DNA from: Streptomyces sp. Sge12 | GTDB taxonomy: Bacteria > Actinomycetota > Actinomycetes > Streptomycetales > Streptomycetaceae | Length of the DNA: 64,000 bases | Assembly (NCBI RefSeq): GCF_002080455.1 | Contig: NZ_CP020556.1 | Span: 62,001-126,000, forward strand | Reading direction: 5' to 3' | Shown: positions 24,412-33,078 of the stretch, piece by piece | Layout of the letters: each line of letters opens with the position of its first letter | How positions within the stretch are numbered: position 1 is the stretch's first letter | Notes under the pieces: model-generated | Seen by the model: the letters and a program-made list of their open reading frames with translations, nothing else | The model's database searches: none | Told to the model about the DNA's origin: nothing | Position numbers and translations under genes: made by a program

Positions 24412-24535
24412 GTCTGAACGGGACTTTGGAGAACTGCTGATGTGCGGCTTGCCGCGGGTGGCGTCGGTGGCGGTCCCGAGCCCGGTCCAGCTAGCGCCGC
24501 CGCGTACGGCGGAGGTCGCGAGGAGTGCCGGACGC
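24412..24535 (-). pseudogene. remnant of recombinase-partner HTH gene
   Basis: This ~120-bp stretch repeats, imperfectly, the last ~110 bp of the partner gene at 25458-25570. Common blocks are CTGAACGGGACTTTGGAGAA versus CAGAACGGGACTTTGGAGAA and ATGTGCGGCTTGCCG versus GTGTGCGGCTTGCCG. The frame is broken and no start is present. It is a third trace of the same gene family in this window. The rest of 24243-24708 shows no gene. Confidence 0.55.
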
Positions 24536-24708
24536 GCTCGAAGGCCATGGTGACCACCGCGCTCGCCCTGGCCGTCGCGCCACCGGACAACTCTGCGGGG
24601 TCAGCAACTGGCCGGGGTCCGCCAGCGTTCAGCCTCCCGCCCCGCGCGCGGCGCCGAGCGGGGAAAACCCCCGCTCCTTCGTCGGAGCCGTGGGCTACCT
24701 TCCGCAGA

Positions 24709-25420
24709 TGACGCACGAATTCAAGAACCTGGACGGCTACGACCCTATCCGTCAGACCGTCGCGGGGAAGTGCCCCAGCTGCATCCGGCTGACGACCCTG
24801 ACCGTCACCTACCACATGCGTGTGGAAGCGCCGGTAAGGCTGACGGGGACCAGAAAACGAGCCGCCTCATGCTGACGTTGCTCTGCAACTGGTGCAAGCA
24901 CGACAGCGTGTTCGTCCGCCACGCTGCCGTCAGTACGCTGCCCAGCGGGGGAGGCGGCTCCACCTACACGTACAAAACGATCACCATGGACCAGGTGTGG
25001 CCGCCGCGGACACCGCGAGAACTTGCTCCGGAAGCGCCGTCCATCGTCCGGGAGGTGTTCGCCGAGGCGGCTCTCGCCGAGGCCGCCGGGGCGTACCGGT
25101 TGGCCGGGATCGGCTACCGGGCGACGGTCGAGCAGATCGTGAAGGAGAAGGGAGCCGCGGGCAGCAACCTTGCTCAGAAGATCTTGGCTCTGTCCGGGAT
25201 GGGTGTCCCTCAGGACATCGTGAATGCCTTCCACGAGGCGCGGTTCGTGGGGAACGACTCGGCGCACGACGCGCTCGCCTACTCGGCCGAGGAGATCGCA
25301 GACATCGCGGAGCTCATCCACGAAGCCGTCCTCGTGCTCTACGTGCAGCCGGCACAGCGAGAGGCCATGGCGCAGCAGCGGGCCGCTCGCCGTACCGCCG
25401 CCAAGCAGTCATCCCGGTAG
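24709..25420 (+). pseudogene. DUF4145 domain protein, frameshifted
   Basis: ATG 24709 starts MTHEFKNLDGYDPIRQTVAG followed by KCPSCIRLTTLTV. Near 24845 the coding continues in another frame with LLCNWCKHDSVFV; the two CxxC pairs would form a zinc site. Downstream comes a helical DUF4145 core, ALAEAAGAYRLAGIGYRATV through NDSAHDALAYSAEEI. DUF4145 occurs in stand-alone and restriction-type proteins of unclear function. The single frameshift would split the zinc site from the core, unless it is a sequencing error. Confidence 0.55.
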
Positions 25421-25457
25421 GCGGGGGCACCTCCCGAGCCTGGGCGCGACCGGTGGG

Positions 25458-26033
25458 TCAGAACGGGACTTTGGAGAACCGCTGGTGTGCGGCTTGCCGG
25501 GTGGTGCCGGTGGCGGTGCCGATCACGGTCCAGGACGCTCCCCCGCGGACGGCGGAGGTGACGGCCTGCTGCAGCCGGGCGGTGCCGAGCTTCTCAACCC
25601 GGGCGGCGGCCTCGACCGCGGCCAGCGGCCGGGCGTCGGCCAGCGCCGCCAGCTGGACGCGCAGCTTCTCGATGGTGTCGGCGACGTCGTCGGGGATCCG
25701 CCCGCTGATCAACTGGCCAACGTGTTCGGTCTCCCACTCGGCGAACGGGCCGTCGCCCGTCTCGAAGCCCTCGGTGTTGTCCTGGTCCTCGAGGAAGACC
25801 GGGAACATGGCCGCGCTGCGCCACCCGCACGCGCAGCCGGCCTTGACCGCGAAGGCCCGCGGCCGCCCCTCCTGTCCGTCGTACTGCCACCACGACGAGT
25901 TCTCGCCGGTGTACGCCTGTCCGTCGGCGCCGGTTCGCGGCGTACGGACCGGGGGCGGTTCGGTGCCGTCGGCGAGCACGGCCACCGCGTACCCCTCGTG
26001 TCCGGCCGGCAGGTCGTCCGAGTGCCATCCCAT
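25458..26033 (-). CDS. HTH-containing partner of tyrosine recombinase
   Basis: A 191-aa protein starting MGWHSDDLPAGHEGYAVAVL with AGGAG ~9 bp upstream. The N-terminal half contains GENSSWWQYDGQEGRPRAFA and AGCACGWRS. The C-terminal half is helical and ends in GASWTVIGTATGTTRQAAHQ RFSKVPF, an HTH-like motif shared with remnants at 191-478 and 24412-24535 and more distantly with 4211-4942. It is divergent from the recombinase at 26179. Palindromic elements overlap its start, which suggests it represses itself. Confidence 0.7.
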   Translation of the reverse strand: MGWHSDDLPAGHEGYAVAVLADGTEPPPVRTPRTGADGQAYTGENSSWWQYDGQEGRPRAFAVKAGCACGWRSAAMFPVFLEDQDNTEGFETGDGPFAEWETEHVGQLISGRIPDDVADTIEKLRVQLAALADARPLAAVEAAARVEKLGTARLQQAVTSAVRGGASWTVIGTATGTTRQAAHQRFSKVPF

Positions 26034-26111
26034 GTCAAGATCTCCTGACGCAAAGGGTGAACCGTCAAGGTTCCTTGCGCCAGAGGCTATCGCGTCAAGC
26101 CTCCTTGACGC
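26031..26111. promoter_or_regulatory. cluster of three operator-like inverted repeats
   Basis: Three related elements occur: GCGTCAGG-AGAT-CTTGACAT (minus strand, overlapping the ribosome binding site and start of the partner gene), CCGTCAAG-GTTC-CTTGCGCC, and the perfect GCGTCAAG-CCTC-CTTGACGC at 26092-26111. The spacing pattern and the GTCA core resemble the element at 4948-4989. They are likely binding sites for the HTH partner protein in the divergent promoter region. Confidence 0.55.
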
Positions 26112-26131
26112 AGGCTTTCGCGATGATCCCT

Positions 26132-26164
26132 TGATCCCGGATAAGCTCCCCATATCCGGGATCA
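26132..26164. other. palindromic candidate recombination core site 2
   Basis: TGATCCCGGATA and TATCCGGGATCA are perfect 12-bp arms around the 9-bp spacer AGCTCCCCA. The inner arms and spacer match the site at 19962-19988. It lies 99 bp upstream of the partner gene start, comparable to the 94 bp at the other site, and just ahead of the recombinase ribosome binding site. Confidence 0.6.
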
Positions 26165-26178
26165 CAGGAAGCTCACAA

Positions 26179-27249
26179 ATGCGGCGAACGGGGCGGTCCA
26201 TGGCAGACAGTCAGAAGGCAGTTGAATCGGTCGTCTTCCCGGCGGCGCCGACCCGGCCGGAGGAGTACGACACCGCGACCCGCGCCGTACTCGACCACAT
26301 CGACCGCCAGGCCATCCGGACCGTCTCCGACGGTCGGCCGGAGCGGACCCGATCCGGCTACGCACAGGACTGGGCGAGCTGGACGAAGTTCTGCGCCGCC
26401 TCCGAGGTACCGGTGCTCGCCGTCACTGCGGGCACGCTCGTCATGTTCGTGGAGTGGCTCTGGACCCAGCCCGGCTGGAAGAAGGGGACGTGCACCGCGC
26501 CCTCGACCATCGACCGGCGCCTGTCCGGCACCGTCGTCTCCGCCCGCGCCGAGCACGGCGTGCGGCTGGAGGAAGGCATCGCCCGCCTCGCCCGCAACCG
26601 GCTTAAGCAGCTCGTCAAGGAAATGGAAGCCAGCGGGGAGACCCGCGGCCGCGGCCAGGCCCCGCCGCTACTGGTCGACCACCTGGCGCGGATCAGCGCC
26701 GCCTGCCCCGACAACCTCATGGGCATCCGCGACCGAGCCCTGGTCCTCATGCACTTCGCCGTCGCCGGCCGCGAACACGAACTCTCCTTCAACCGGGTCC
26801 GCGACTACGCCGAGACCCCCGCCGGCATCCAGGCCGACCTGCGCGTGTCCAAGGTCCGCCCGCGCATCGTCCCGGTCCCGTACGGGTCCCGCCCCTCCGT
26901 CTGCCCGGTCCGCACCTGGCAGGCATGGAAGGACGCGGCCGCACTGGACGACCCCGACAGCCCGGCGTGGCTCCGACTGCACTCCCGCCGGCACACCGTC
27001 CAAGAGGGCGGTCTCAGCCCCGAGGGCATCGGCGACGTCATCACCCGCGCCGGCGAACGCGCCGGAATCGAAATCCGCTTCACCGGCCACAGCCCCCGCC
27101 GCGGTCTCGCCACATCCTCACGCCTCAAGGGCCACGACCAGATCGTCATCGCCAAACAGGGCGGCTGGGCCCCCCACTCCAAAGTCCTCGCCGGCTACCT
27201 CGAAGTCGTCGACCAGTGGGAGGACAACGCGTTGTTGGGGGTGCTGTAG
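26179..27249 (+). CDS. tyrosine recombinase
   Basis: A 356-aa protein; ATG 26179 has CAGGAAGC at good spacing (ATG 26200 is an alternative). The core-binding domain contains RSGYAQDWASWTKFCAASEV. The catalytic domain shows Arg198 (FAVAGREHEL), His304-x-x-Arg307 (TGHSPRRGLAT), W330/H333 and Tyr340 (GGWAPHSKVLAGYLEV). It is about 30-35% similar by eye to the recombinase at 18304. With the divergent HTH partner and the palindrome at 26132 it forms the best-preserved copy of a recurrent module. Its substrate is inferred to be the palindromic core. Confidence 0.85.
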   Translation: MRRTGRSMADSQKAVESVVFPAAPTRPEEYDTATRAVLDHIDRQAIRTVSDGRPERTRSGYAQDWASWTKFCAASEVPVLAVTAGTLVMFVEWLWTQPGWKKGTCTAPSTIDRRLSGTVVSARAEHGVRLEEGIARLARNRLKQLVKEMEASGETRGRGQAPPLLVDHLARISAACPDNLMGIRDRALVLMHFAVAGREHELSFNRVRDYAETPAGIQADLRVSKVRPRIVPVPYGSRPSVCPVRTWQAWKDAAALDDPDSPAWLRLHSRRHTVQEGGLSPEGIGDVITRAGERAGIEIRFTGHSPRRGLATSSRLKGHDQIVIAKQGGWAPHSKVLAGYLEVVDQWEDNALLGVL

Positions 27250-27294
27250 CGGGGCTGCACCGAAGAGGATCTCCAGGCGGCCAGCCGCTACCAA

Positions 27295-29217
27295 TCACGA
27301 GGCGCTGGCCCGACCGGTGGCCGCGTCGACCGCGTACACCTTCCTGTCGTCGCTGCCGATGTACACGATGCCGTCCACGACCACCGGCGATGAGCGGACC
27401 TCGCCGCCGGTGGTGTGGATCCAGCGGGGGATGCCGGTGGCCGCGTCGACCGCGTACACCTTCTTGTCGTCGCTACCGACGTAGACGGTGCCGTCCACGA
27501 CCGTCGGGGACGAATAGACCCCGCTGCCGGTGGTGTGCATCCAGCGGGGGATGCCGGTGGCCGCATCGAGCGCATACACCTTCCCGTCGCAGCTGCCGAC
27601 GTAGATGGTGCCGTCCACGACCGTCGGCGACGAAAGGACCCCGCCGCCGGTGGTGTAGGTCCAGCGGGGGGTGCCGGTGGCCGCGTCCAGCGCGTACACC
27701 CTGCAGTTGTTGCTACCGACGTAGACGGTGCCGTCCACGACCGTCGGCGACGAACGGACCCAGCCGCCGGCCTTGTGGGTCCAACGGGGGGTGCCGGTGG
27801 CCGCGTCCAGCGCGTACACCCTGCAGTCGTTGCTACCGACGTAGACGGTGCCGTCCACGACCGTCGGCGACGAACGGACCCAGCCGCCGGCCGTGTGGGT
27901 CCAACGGGGGGTGCCGGTGGCCGCGTCCAGCGCGTACACCCTGCAGTCGTCGCTGCCGACGTAGACGGTGCCGTCCACGACCGTCGGCGACGAAAGGACC
28001 CAGTCGCCGGCCGTGTGGGTCCAGCGGGGGGTGCCGGTAGCCGCGTCCAGCGCGTACACCTTCTTGTCGCCGCTGCCGATGTAGACCGTGCCGTCCACGA
28101 CCACCGGCGACGAAACGACCCTTTCGGCGAGCCGCGCCCAGAAGCCGCTGCTTGTGGTGTGGGTCCAGCGGGGGGTGCCGGTGACCGCGTCCAGTGCGTA
28201 CACCTTCTTGTCGTAGCTGCCGATGTAGACCGTGCCGTCCACGACCGCTGGCGTCGTCCGGACCGGGCCGATGGTGGTGTGCGTCCAGGGCTGATGGGAG
28301 GGCTTCGCCATGGTGGGCCGAGCCGGTGGAGGCCGGAGACCTCCGGTGACAGTGCCGCCATTCCGGTAGTCCGGCTCTGCGCGCGGGGTCGGCGGTGGTC
28401 CGGGAGGCGAAGACGCGGGCAGGTGGTGGAGGCGGTCACGGACATCGGCGGCACTGGCGGGCCGGTCGCCCGGCATCTTGGCAAGGAGTTCGACCAGTAG
28501 CGCGTCGAGATGCGGCGACAGGCCGGGACGGTGGCTTGAGGGTGGTGCGGGCGGGGTGTTTACATGGGCGTACATGAGGGCTGGGGTGTCGAGGTCACCA
28601 AACGGGGTGCGACCGGTCAGCAGCTCGTACAGCACGCAGCCCAGCGCATACAGGTCCCCGCGGATGTCGCCGACCTTGCCCAAGAGCCGCTCAGGCGGCA
28701 TGTAGGCGACCGTGCCAATGACGCGGCTGGCCATGGTTCGGGTGGAGATGTAGCGGGCGATTCCGAAGTCTAGGATCTTGACGCCGCCCGCCGGGGTGAG
28801 CATGAGGTTGGCGGGCTTGAGGTCACGGTGCACGATTCGCACGGTGTGCGCCGCGTACAACGCGTCGGCGGCCTGCGTGGTCCACGCCAGGACGTCCCCG
28901 ACCGGCGGCAGGCCCTTTCCCAGCACAACGGCCAGGTTCTGCCCGGGAACGTTCTCCATCACGAGGTAGAGCGTGCCGTCACGGTCCCGTCCGAGATCGT
29001 GGACGGTCACGATCCCCGGGTGACTTAACGTCCCCGCCGTACGGGCCTCCCGGAAGAACAGCTCTTCACCTTCGGTCGTCCCGAGATGCGCCTGGAGCAA
29101 TTTGACCGCCACCAAACGCTGCATCACGCCGTCGCGGGCCACCCACACCTCCCCCATCCCGCCCCGCCCCAGCAACTGCTGCAGCTCATACCTGCCCGCG
29201 ATCACCCGCTGCGCCAC
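27295..29217 (-). CDS. Ser/Thr protein kinase with PQQ-type beta-propeller
   Basis: About 640 aa from GTG 29217 (GGGGGAG upstream). Kinase domain at residues ~8-270: GRGGMGEV glycine loop, VAVKLLQ lysine, HRDLKPANLML catalytic loop, DFGIA and the P+1 stretch GTVAYMPPERL. A Pro-rich linker leads to eight ~37-residue PQQ-like blades (SSPTVVDGTVYVGSDDCRVY, then ALDAATGTPRWTH). Unlike most such kinases, no membrane helix separates kinase and sensor, so the propeller is probably cytoplasmic. The blade DNA is highly repetitive. It likely phosphorylates local regulators in response to a bound ligand or protein. Confidence 0.88.
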   Translation of the reverse strand: MAQRVIAGRYELQQLLGRGGMGEVWVARDGVMQRLVAVKLLQAHLGTTEGEELFFREARTAGTLSHPGIVTVHDLGRDRDGTLYLVMENVPGQNLAVVLGKGLPPVGDVLAWTTQAADALYAAHTVRIVHRDLKPANLMLTPAGGVKILDFGIARYISTRTMASRVIGTVAYMPPERLLGKVGDIRGDLYALGCVLYELLTGRTPFGDLDTPALMYAHVNTPPAPPSSHRPGLSPHLDALLVELLAKMPGDRPASAADVRDRLHHLPASSPPGPPPTPRAEPDYRNGGTVTGGLRPPPARPTMAKPSHQPWTHTTIGPVRTTPAVVDGTVYIGSYDKKVYALDAVTGTPRWTHTTSSGFWARLAERVVSSPVVVDGTVYIGSGDKKVYALDAATGTPRWTHTAGDWVLSSPTVVDGTVYVGSDDCRVYALDAATGTPRWTHTAGGWVRSSPTVVDGTVYVGSNDCRVYALDAATGTPRWTHKAGGWVRSSPTVVDGTVYVGSNNCRVYALDAATGTPRWTYTTGGGVLSSPTVVDGTIYVGSCDGKVYALDAATGIPRWMHTTGSGVYSSPTVVDGTVYVGSDDKKVYAVDAATGIPRWIHTTGGEVRSSPVVVDGIVYIGSDDRKVYAVDAATGRASAS

Positions 29218-29353
29218 CGGCTCCCCCAAGTTCCCAGAACTGCGCGCATTCTCCCGCACATGCCCCCAGCGAGATGGAGATTCCAATGGGCTCACCCTCA
29301 TCCCTGGAATCGTCCCGGACGTGGCTCGCGCGAGGAGCCTCCGAGCGGGGTGG

Positions 29354-29926
29354 CTACGCGGCGGCCGGTTGTTCCGTCAGTCGTTCGACGGTTTCGGTGA
29401 ACTTCCTGTGGTCGGCGTGAAAATGCCGTAACCGGGTCCACCAGAAGCCGAAGAACTGGCGCTGGACGGGGAGGGTCAGGTCGCCCAGCAGGTCCAGCTT
29501 AGTGGTCTCCTCGCGCTCGGACAGGATCAGCATCCGGGCGTGGCTGGAGTAGGCGACGGCGAGGTCGATGAGGTGGCGGGAGGGCCAGCCGCCAGCGAAC
29601 GTGGCGACGTGGTCGTTCATCCACTGGGTGGCTTCGTCAATCTGCTGCAGCCAGCGTTCGCGTTCTGCGGCCAGCCGCTCCCTGACGACTGGTGTGCAGG
29701 CCGGGTCATCGGCTGCGGGTAGCGGGAAGTTCCGGAGCCTCGTGGATGCCATGAGGACGGTGGTCAGGTGGGTGTTAAAGGCGTCGCGGGCGGCGTGGGC
29801 ATCCCCGATGCGCTTCTTGCGGGCGTCCAGTCTGGGGGTGACGGTCAAGCCGGTCGCGGTGGCGGCCACCACAGCGGTGACGGCGGCGACGGCGATGGTC
29901 CACGCGGTGTTCGGCATGTCCGACAT
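29354..29926 (-). CDS. membrane-anchored hypothetical protein
   Basis: About 190 aa (MSDMPNTAWTIAVAAVTAVV). One N-terminal membrane segment is followed by a basic patch (DARKKRIGDAHAARD) and a cytoplasmic helical domain with TQWMNDHVATFAGGWPSRHL and RQFFGFWWTRLRHFHADHRK. The domain was not recognised. It lies 136 bp upstream of the kinase gene in the same direction and could be cotranscribed with it. Confidence 0.6.
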   Translation of the reverse strand: MSDMPNTAWTIAVAAVTAVVAATATGLTVTPRLDARKKRIGDAHAARDAFNTHLTTVLMASTRLRNFPLPAADDPACTPVVRERLAAERERWLQQIDEATQWMNDHVATFAGGWPSRHLIDLAVAYSSHARMLILSEREETTKLDLLGDLTLPVQRQFFGFWWTRLRHFHADHRKFTETVERLTEQPAAA

Positions 29927-30039
29927 GGTGACGCACGTCGCGTGCCCGGGTCCCGGGTTCGGCTGATCGGCCCCGAGAGCGACGGGCTCGCGGAAGTTCT
30001 TCGCGACGGATCCTGTCCCGCGCGACCCTGCACCCGTAT

Positions 30040-31951
30040 ATGGGTGGAGGCGGGGGACCCCCGTCGCCGAGACCGGCACCAAGGTCGTCGCCGTCGGCGA
30101 CCCGCTCCAGCTGCGCACGGTCGGGATCGGAGGCGGCTTCGCCCGGATCCACCGCATCGTCGACGGCCTCGAACTCACCGAGAACCGGCGCCAACGCGAC
30201 ATCGTGGAACGGGGCGCCTTGCAGGACTGGCGCAGCGGCGGCCGCGCCAGCGCGCTCGCCGCCTTCGCCGCCCACGGCCGCGTCCACGCCGAGGACACCG
30301 CCACCGAGGCCCTGACCGCCATGCTCGGTGTCTGGAACGAAGCCCGGCCCCGCTGGGCCGGTGACCCCCACGGACAGGTCTCCGACCTTCTGCTGCTCGC
30401 CGCCCGCCGCGCGGACGTCGCCACCCTCAAACGCCGGCGCCCGCGCCGCGCTCGTCGCCTCCGGAGAGCTGGAGGCAGGCCACATCTACGCGGTCGCGGG
30501 CGGGGGGCGGATCCAGTTCGCGGCCGGGGACCTGGTCCACATCCGGCGCAACGACTACCGCAGTCGGCGCGACGAGTCCGCGGTCGACGTCCTCAACGGG
30601 TTCCGCGGAGTCGTACTAGACGTCGACGCCAAGCAGGGGGTTCTCGTCCAGTGGCACCGTCCTCGGCTGGCCAGCGGGTTCGTAATGAGCGAGGCCTGGA
30701 TGTCCGCCCGCGACATCGCCGAGGGCCGCCTGACCCACGCCTACGCGATGACGATCGGATCCGCGCAGGGCCTGACCGCCGAAGTCGCCGTCGCCTACGG
30801 ACTGCACGCCGACTCCCACAGCCTCTACCCGGCGATGTCCCGGGCCCGGCAGGAGAGCCACCTCCACCTGCCGCTCGACGAACTGGAGGACCACCCCACC
30901 CGGGCCGCCCTCGAGCCGGTCCGCACCGACGCCGACCGCCTGGACCGTGCGATCGCCGCGTACGGCCGCATCCTGCAGGCCAACGCCGAGGACACCATGG
31001 TCACCGACGAGCTCACCGGCATCCCCGCCTTCCCGGACCGTGGTCAGGGAAGAATCCGCCTACACCCCGTGGCAGCAGCGCCCGTACGGGCACTTGCCCT
31101 CACAGCACCTGGCCGCCCGGGCTGCGGAGGAGAGCGCGGCCGCGCAGCGCGCCGAGCACCTGGCCGCCGAGCACGAGGGCCAGGCCGGTGAACAACAGCA
31201 CCACCTGGAGGCCCCCGTCACCCCTGGAGGGGCACTCGCCGCCGAGGCGTACGACGTGCTCTCCCGGGCAGGCGGCTGGACGCAGAGGGCGCGAGAAGAA
31301 GCAGAGCGCCAGGTAGCGGCCGAGAGGCACGCCGTGTCGACGCGCCGGGTCCTCGACCGGATCGAGCAGTCCGCGCAGAAGGGCCGGATAGCGCTCCGGC
31401 TCGCCGGCACCAGCCGGAAGGAAACCGCAGCTCTCACCGCCCAGTACCAGCAGCAGTACCTGGCCGCGGTCGACGAAGCCCAGAGGGCCTCGCGCGCCTC
31501 CGCACATGCCCTGCGCCAGGGCTGGCAGGCCCTCACCGGCTACCAGCACGCCTCCCTGCTCATGCAGGGCGGGGCCCTGATCCCGCCCCGGGACGTTCCG
31601 GCGATGGAGACGGTCCTGGAGGCGATGCAGCAGCGTGTACCCGTCCTGGCCGCCCGCCTCGATACCCGTATCGCCGAGGACATCCAGCAGCTGCGTGAAA
31701 GTTGCGGAGCCCAGCGGACGGTGGCCGCACGTCACCGTGCGAACGTCGTCGCGATGCAGCAGGAGCACACCCTGCGCGAGGAGATGCAGGCAGCCGCTCC
31801 GCTCCGACATGCCCGCGAGGCCGACGAGCGCGCCACCGCGGTGCAGGGGCGCCAGGTTCAGACACCTCCCGGGCAGGCGACGCGGGCGCCCTCCCCCTCA
31901 CCGCGGCACCCTGCCCCCACCGAGCCCAGGGCTCAGCTTCCGCGACCGTGA
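30040..31951 (+). pseudogene. traA: decayed traA relaxase-helicase, 5'-truncated, two frameshifts
   Basis: The frame begins abruptly with TGTKVVAVGDPLQLRTVGIG, helicase motif III of a MobF-type TraA. It matches the intact copy at 54486-58610 (TGTKLIAIGDPKQLQAVGVG). The frame shifts near 30440 (to ARAALVASGELEAGHIYAV) and near 31040 (to REESAYTPWQQRPYGHLPSQ). The relaxase domain and helicase Walker A are absent. The C-terminal coiled-coil part (ARHRANVVAMQQEHTLREEM) runs to 31951. It is of a different lineage from the intact copy, judging by sequence divergence. Confidence 0.8.
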
Positions 31952-32022
31952 ACGCTGACCTCTAGCTCTGGGACTGCTCAAATCCGGTACGAACAGACCG
32001 CGCCCGGTCCAGGATCCGGGCC

Positions 32023-32412
32023 ATGGACTTCGTTCAGTGGCTCCCCGCGCTCGCTGGGGCGGGAATGATCGTTTCCGCCACCATCACCAGCCGAACTGCG
32101 CTCAAGACGGCATCAGGGTCGGTAGCAGCATGGGTGCGAATCCGGCGGGCCATCAGGCAGAACTGGGATCGCGACATCATCCGCGGCCTTGGGATGCCCG
32201 TCCCGCGAACGGCTCAGGGCCGAGCCCGTCACCTCGTTGGTCAGCGCAGATGGGAAGAAGCAATCGCGGAGATTCGCGAGGCGACCGGATACAACCGACG
32301 CGACGCGAGATGCATCGCGCTGGCCCTGATGTACGGCTGGAAGATCCCAACTCGGATGCCACGGATTTGCAACTACCTTCAACCCACGGAGCCCGTCAGT
32401 TCTGAAGAGTGA
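32023..32412 (+). CDS. hypothetical protein
   Basis: A 129-aa protein (MDFVQWLPALAGAGMIVSAT). A short hydrophobic N-terminus could insert in the membrane. The rest is basic, with QRRWEEAIAEIREATGYNRR near residue 75 resembling a helical regulator motif. No recognised family. The hairpin at 32464 follows its stop. Confidence 0.5.
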   Translation: MDFVQWLPALAGAGMIVSATITSRTALKTASGSVAAWVRIRRAIRQNWDRDIIRGLGMPVPRTAQGRARHLVGQRRWEEAIAEIREATGYNRRDARCIALALMYGWKIPTRMPRICNYLQPTEPVSSEE

Positions 32413-32463
32413 CCATCACGGAACTCCGGCCAGAGCCCGAATTTTCCTCACTGCGGCTCTTCG

Positions 32464-32496
32464 CCCCAGTTGGTTCACTCCGTGAACCAACTGGGG
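32464..32496. terminator. perfect 15-bp hairpin terminator
   Basis: CCCCAGTTGGTTCAC and GTGAACCAACTGGGG pair around TCC. It is placed 52 bp after the stop of the 129-aa gene. Confidence 0.65.
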
Positions 32497-32516
32497 AATG
32501 CGGGGAGCAGAAAGCA

Positions 32517-32550
32517 AAGGACTCACCGATGGCTGGGTCGGTGAGTCCTT
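32517..32550. terminator. hairpin terminator between convergent genes
   Basis: AAGGACTCACCGA and TCGGTGAGTCCTT form a perfect 13-bp stem with an 8-nt loop. It lies 14 bp beyond the stop of the minus-strand gene at 32564, so it probably terminates that gene. Confidence 0.6.
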
Positions 32551-32563
32551 GAGTGCGGGTGGG

Positions 32564-32893
32564 TCAGTGGGACGAGACGAAGCCAGCTGACTGGTCGAGG
32601 TGGAACGGTGAGCCCGGGTTCTCGGGCGTCCAGCCGGCGGCGAGAGCGGTGCGGATGCTCTCGGCGACCTGGGCGGGCAGGATCGGGCTGCCTTGTGTTC
32701 CGAACCAGTTGCTCGGGTGCGGCTGATTGGTGGTGATCACCAGTGTGGTGCCCGGCGTCTCGGCATGTTCGGCTGCGTAGGTAAGGGGTGAATGGACCAG
32801 GCCTTGGTCGTAGGTCGGCCGTCCGCGGAGCCGCCACCGGTAGGTGGTGTCGTCCACGGTGATGAGCCGCGATCCCTTTTTGACCAGTGCCAT
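32564..32893 (-). CDS. conserved hypothetical protein
   Basis: A 109-aa protein (MALVKKGSRLITVDDTTYRW) with AAAGGA 7 bp upstream. The TxDDxxYRWRLRGRP start and LTYAAEHAETPGTTLVITTN are recognisable from widespread small actinobacterial proteins of unknown function. Predicted beta-rich, soluble. Function unknown. Confidence 0.6.
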   Translation of the reverse strand: MALVKKGSRLITVDDTTYRWRLRGRPTYDQGLVHSPLTYAAEHAETPGTTLVITTNQPHPSNWFGTQGSPILPAQVAESIRTALAAGWTPENPGSPFHLDQSAGFVSSH

Positions 32894-33078
32894 GTCCACA
32901 TCCTTTCCCATGTGACTGTAGTGAAGGGCGGCTGATCGTGTCGTGCCGATTACCGTCGGACGGTGTCAGCTTCGGCTTCATCGCCCTGGTCTCGTCCGCG
33001 AGCCCGGGAGGTGAGTAAGCCGGACGGGGCCTGCGGTGATTGCACGCGGCCGGAGATCTTGGTCCTTCCGGTGGCACC

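Noticed and set aside
27415..28500. Plus-strand repetitive open frame (DVDGAVHDRRRR repeats) opposite the kinase
   Set aside because: Shadow of the beta-propeller repeats; the minus strand encodes a recognisable kinase-PQQ protein.
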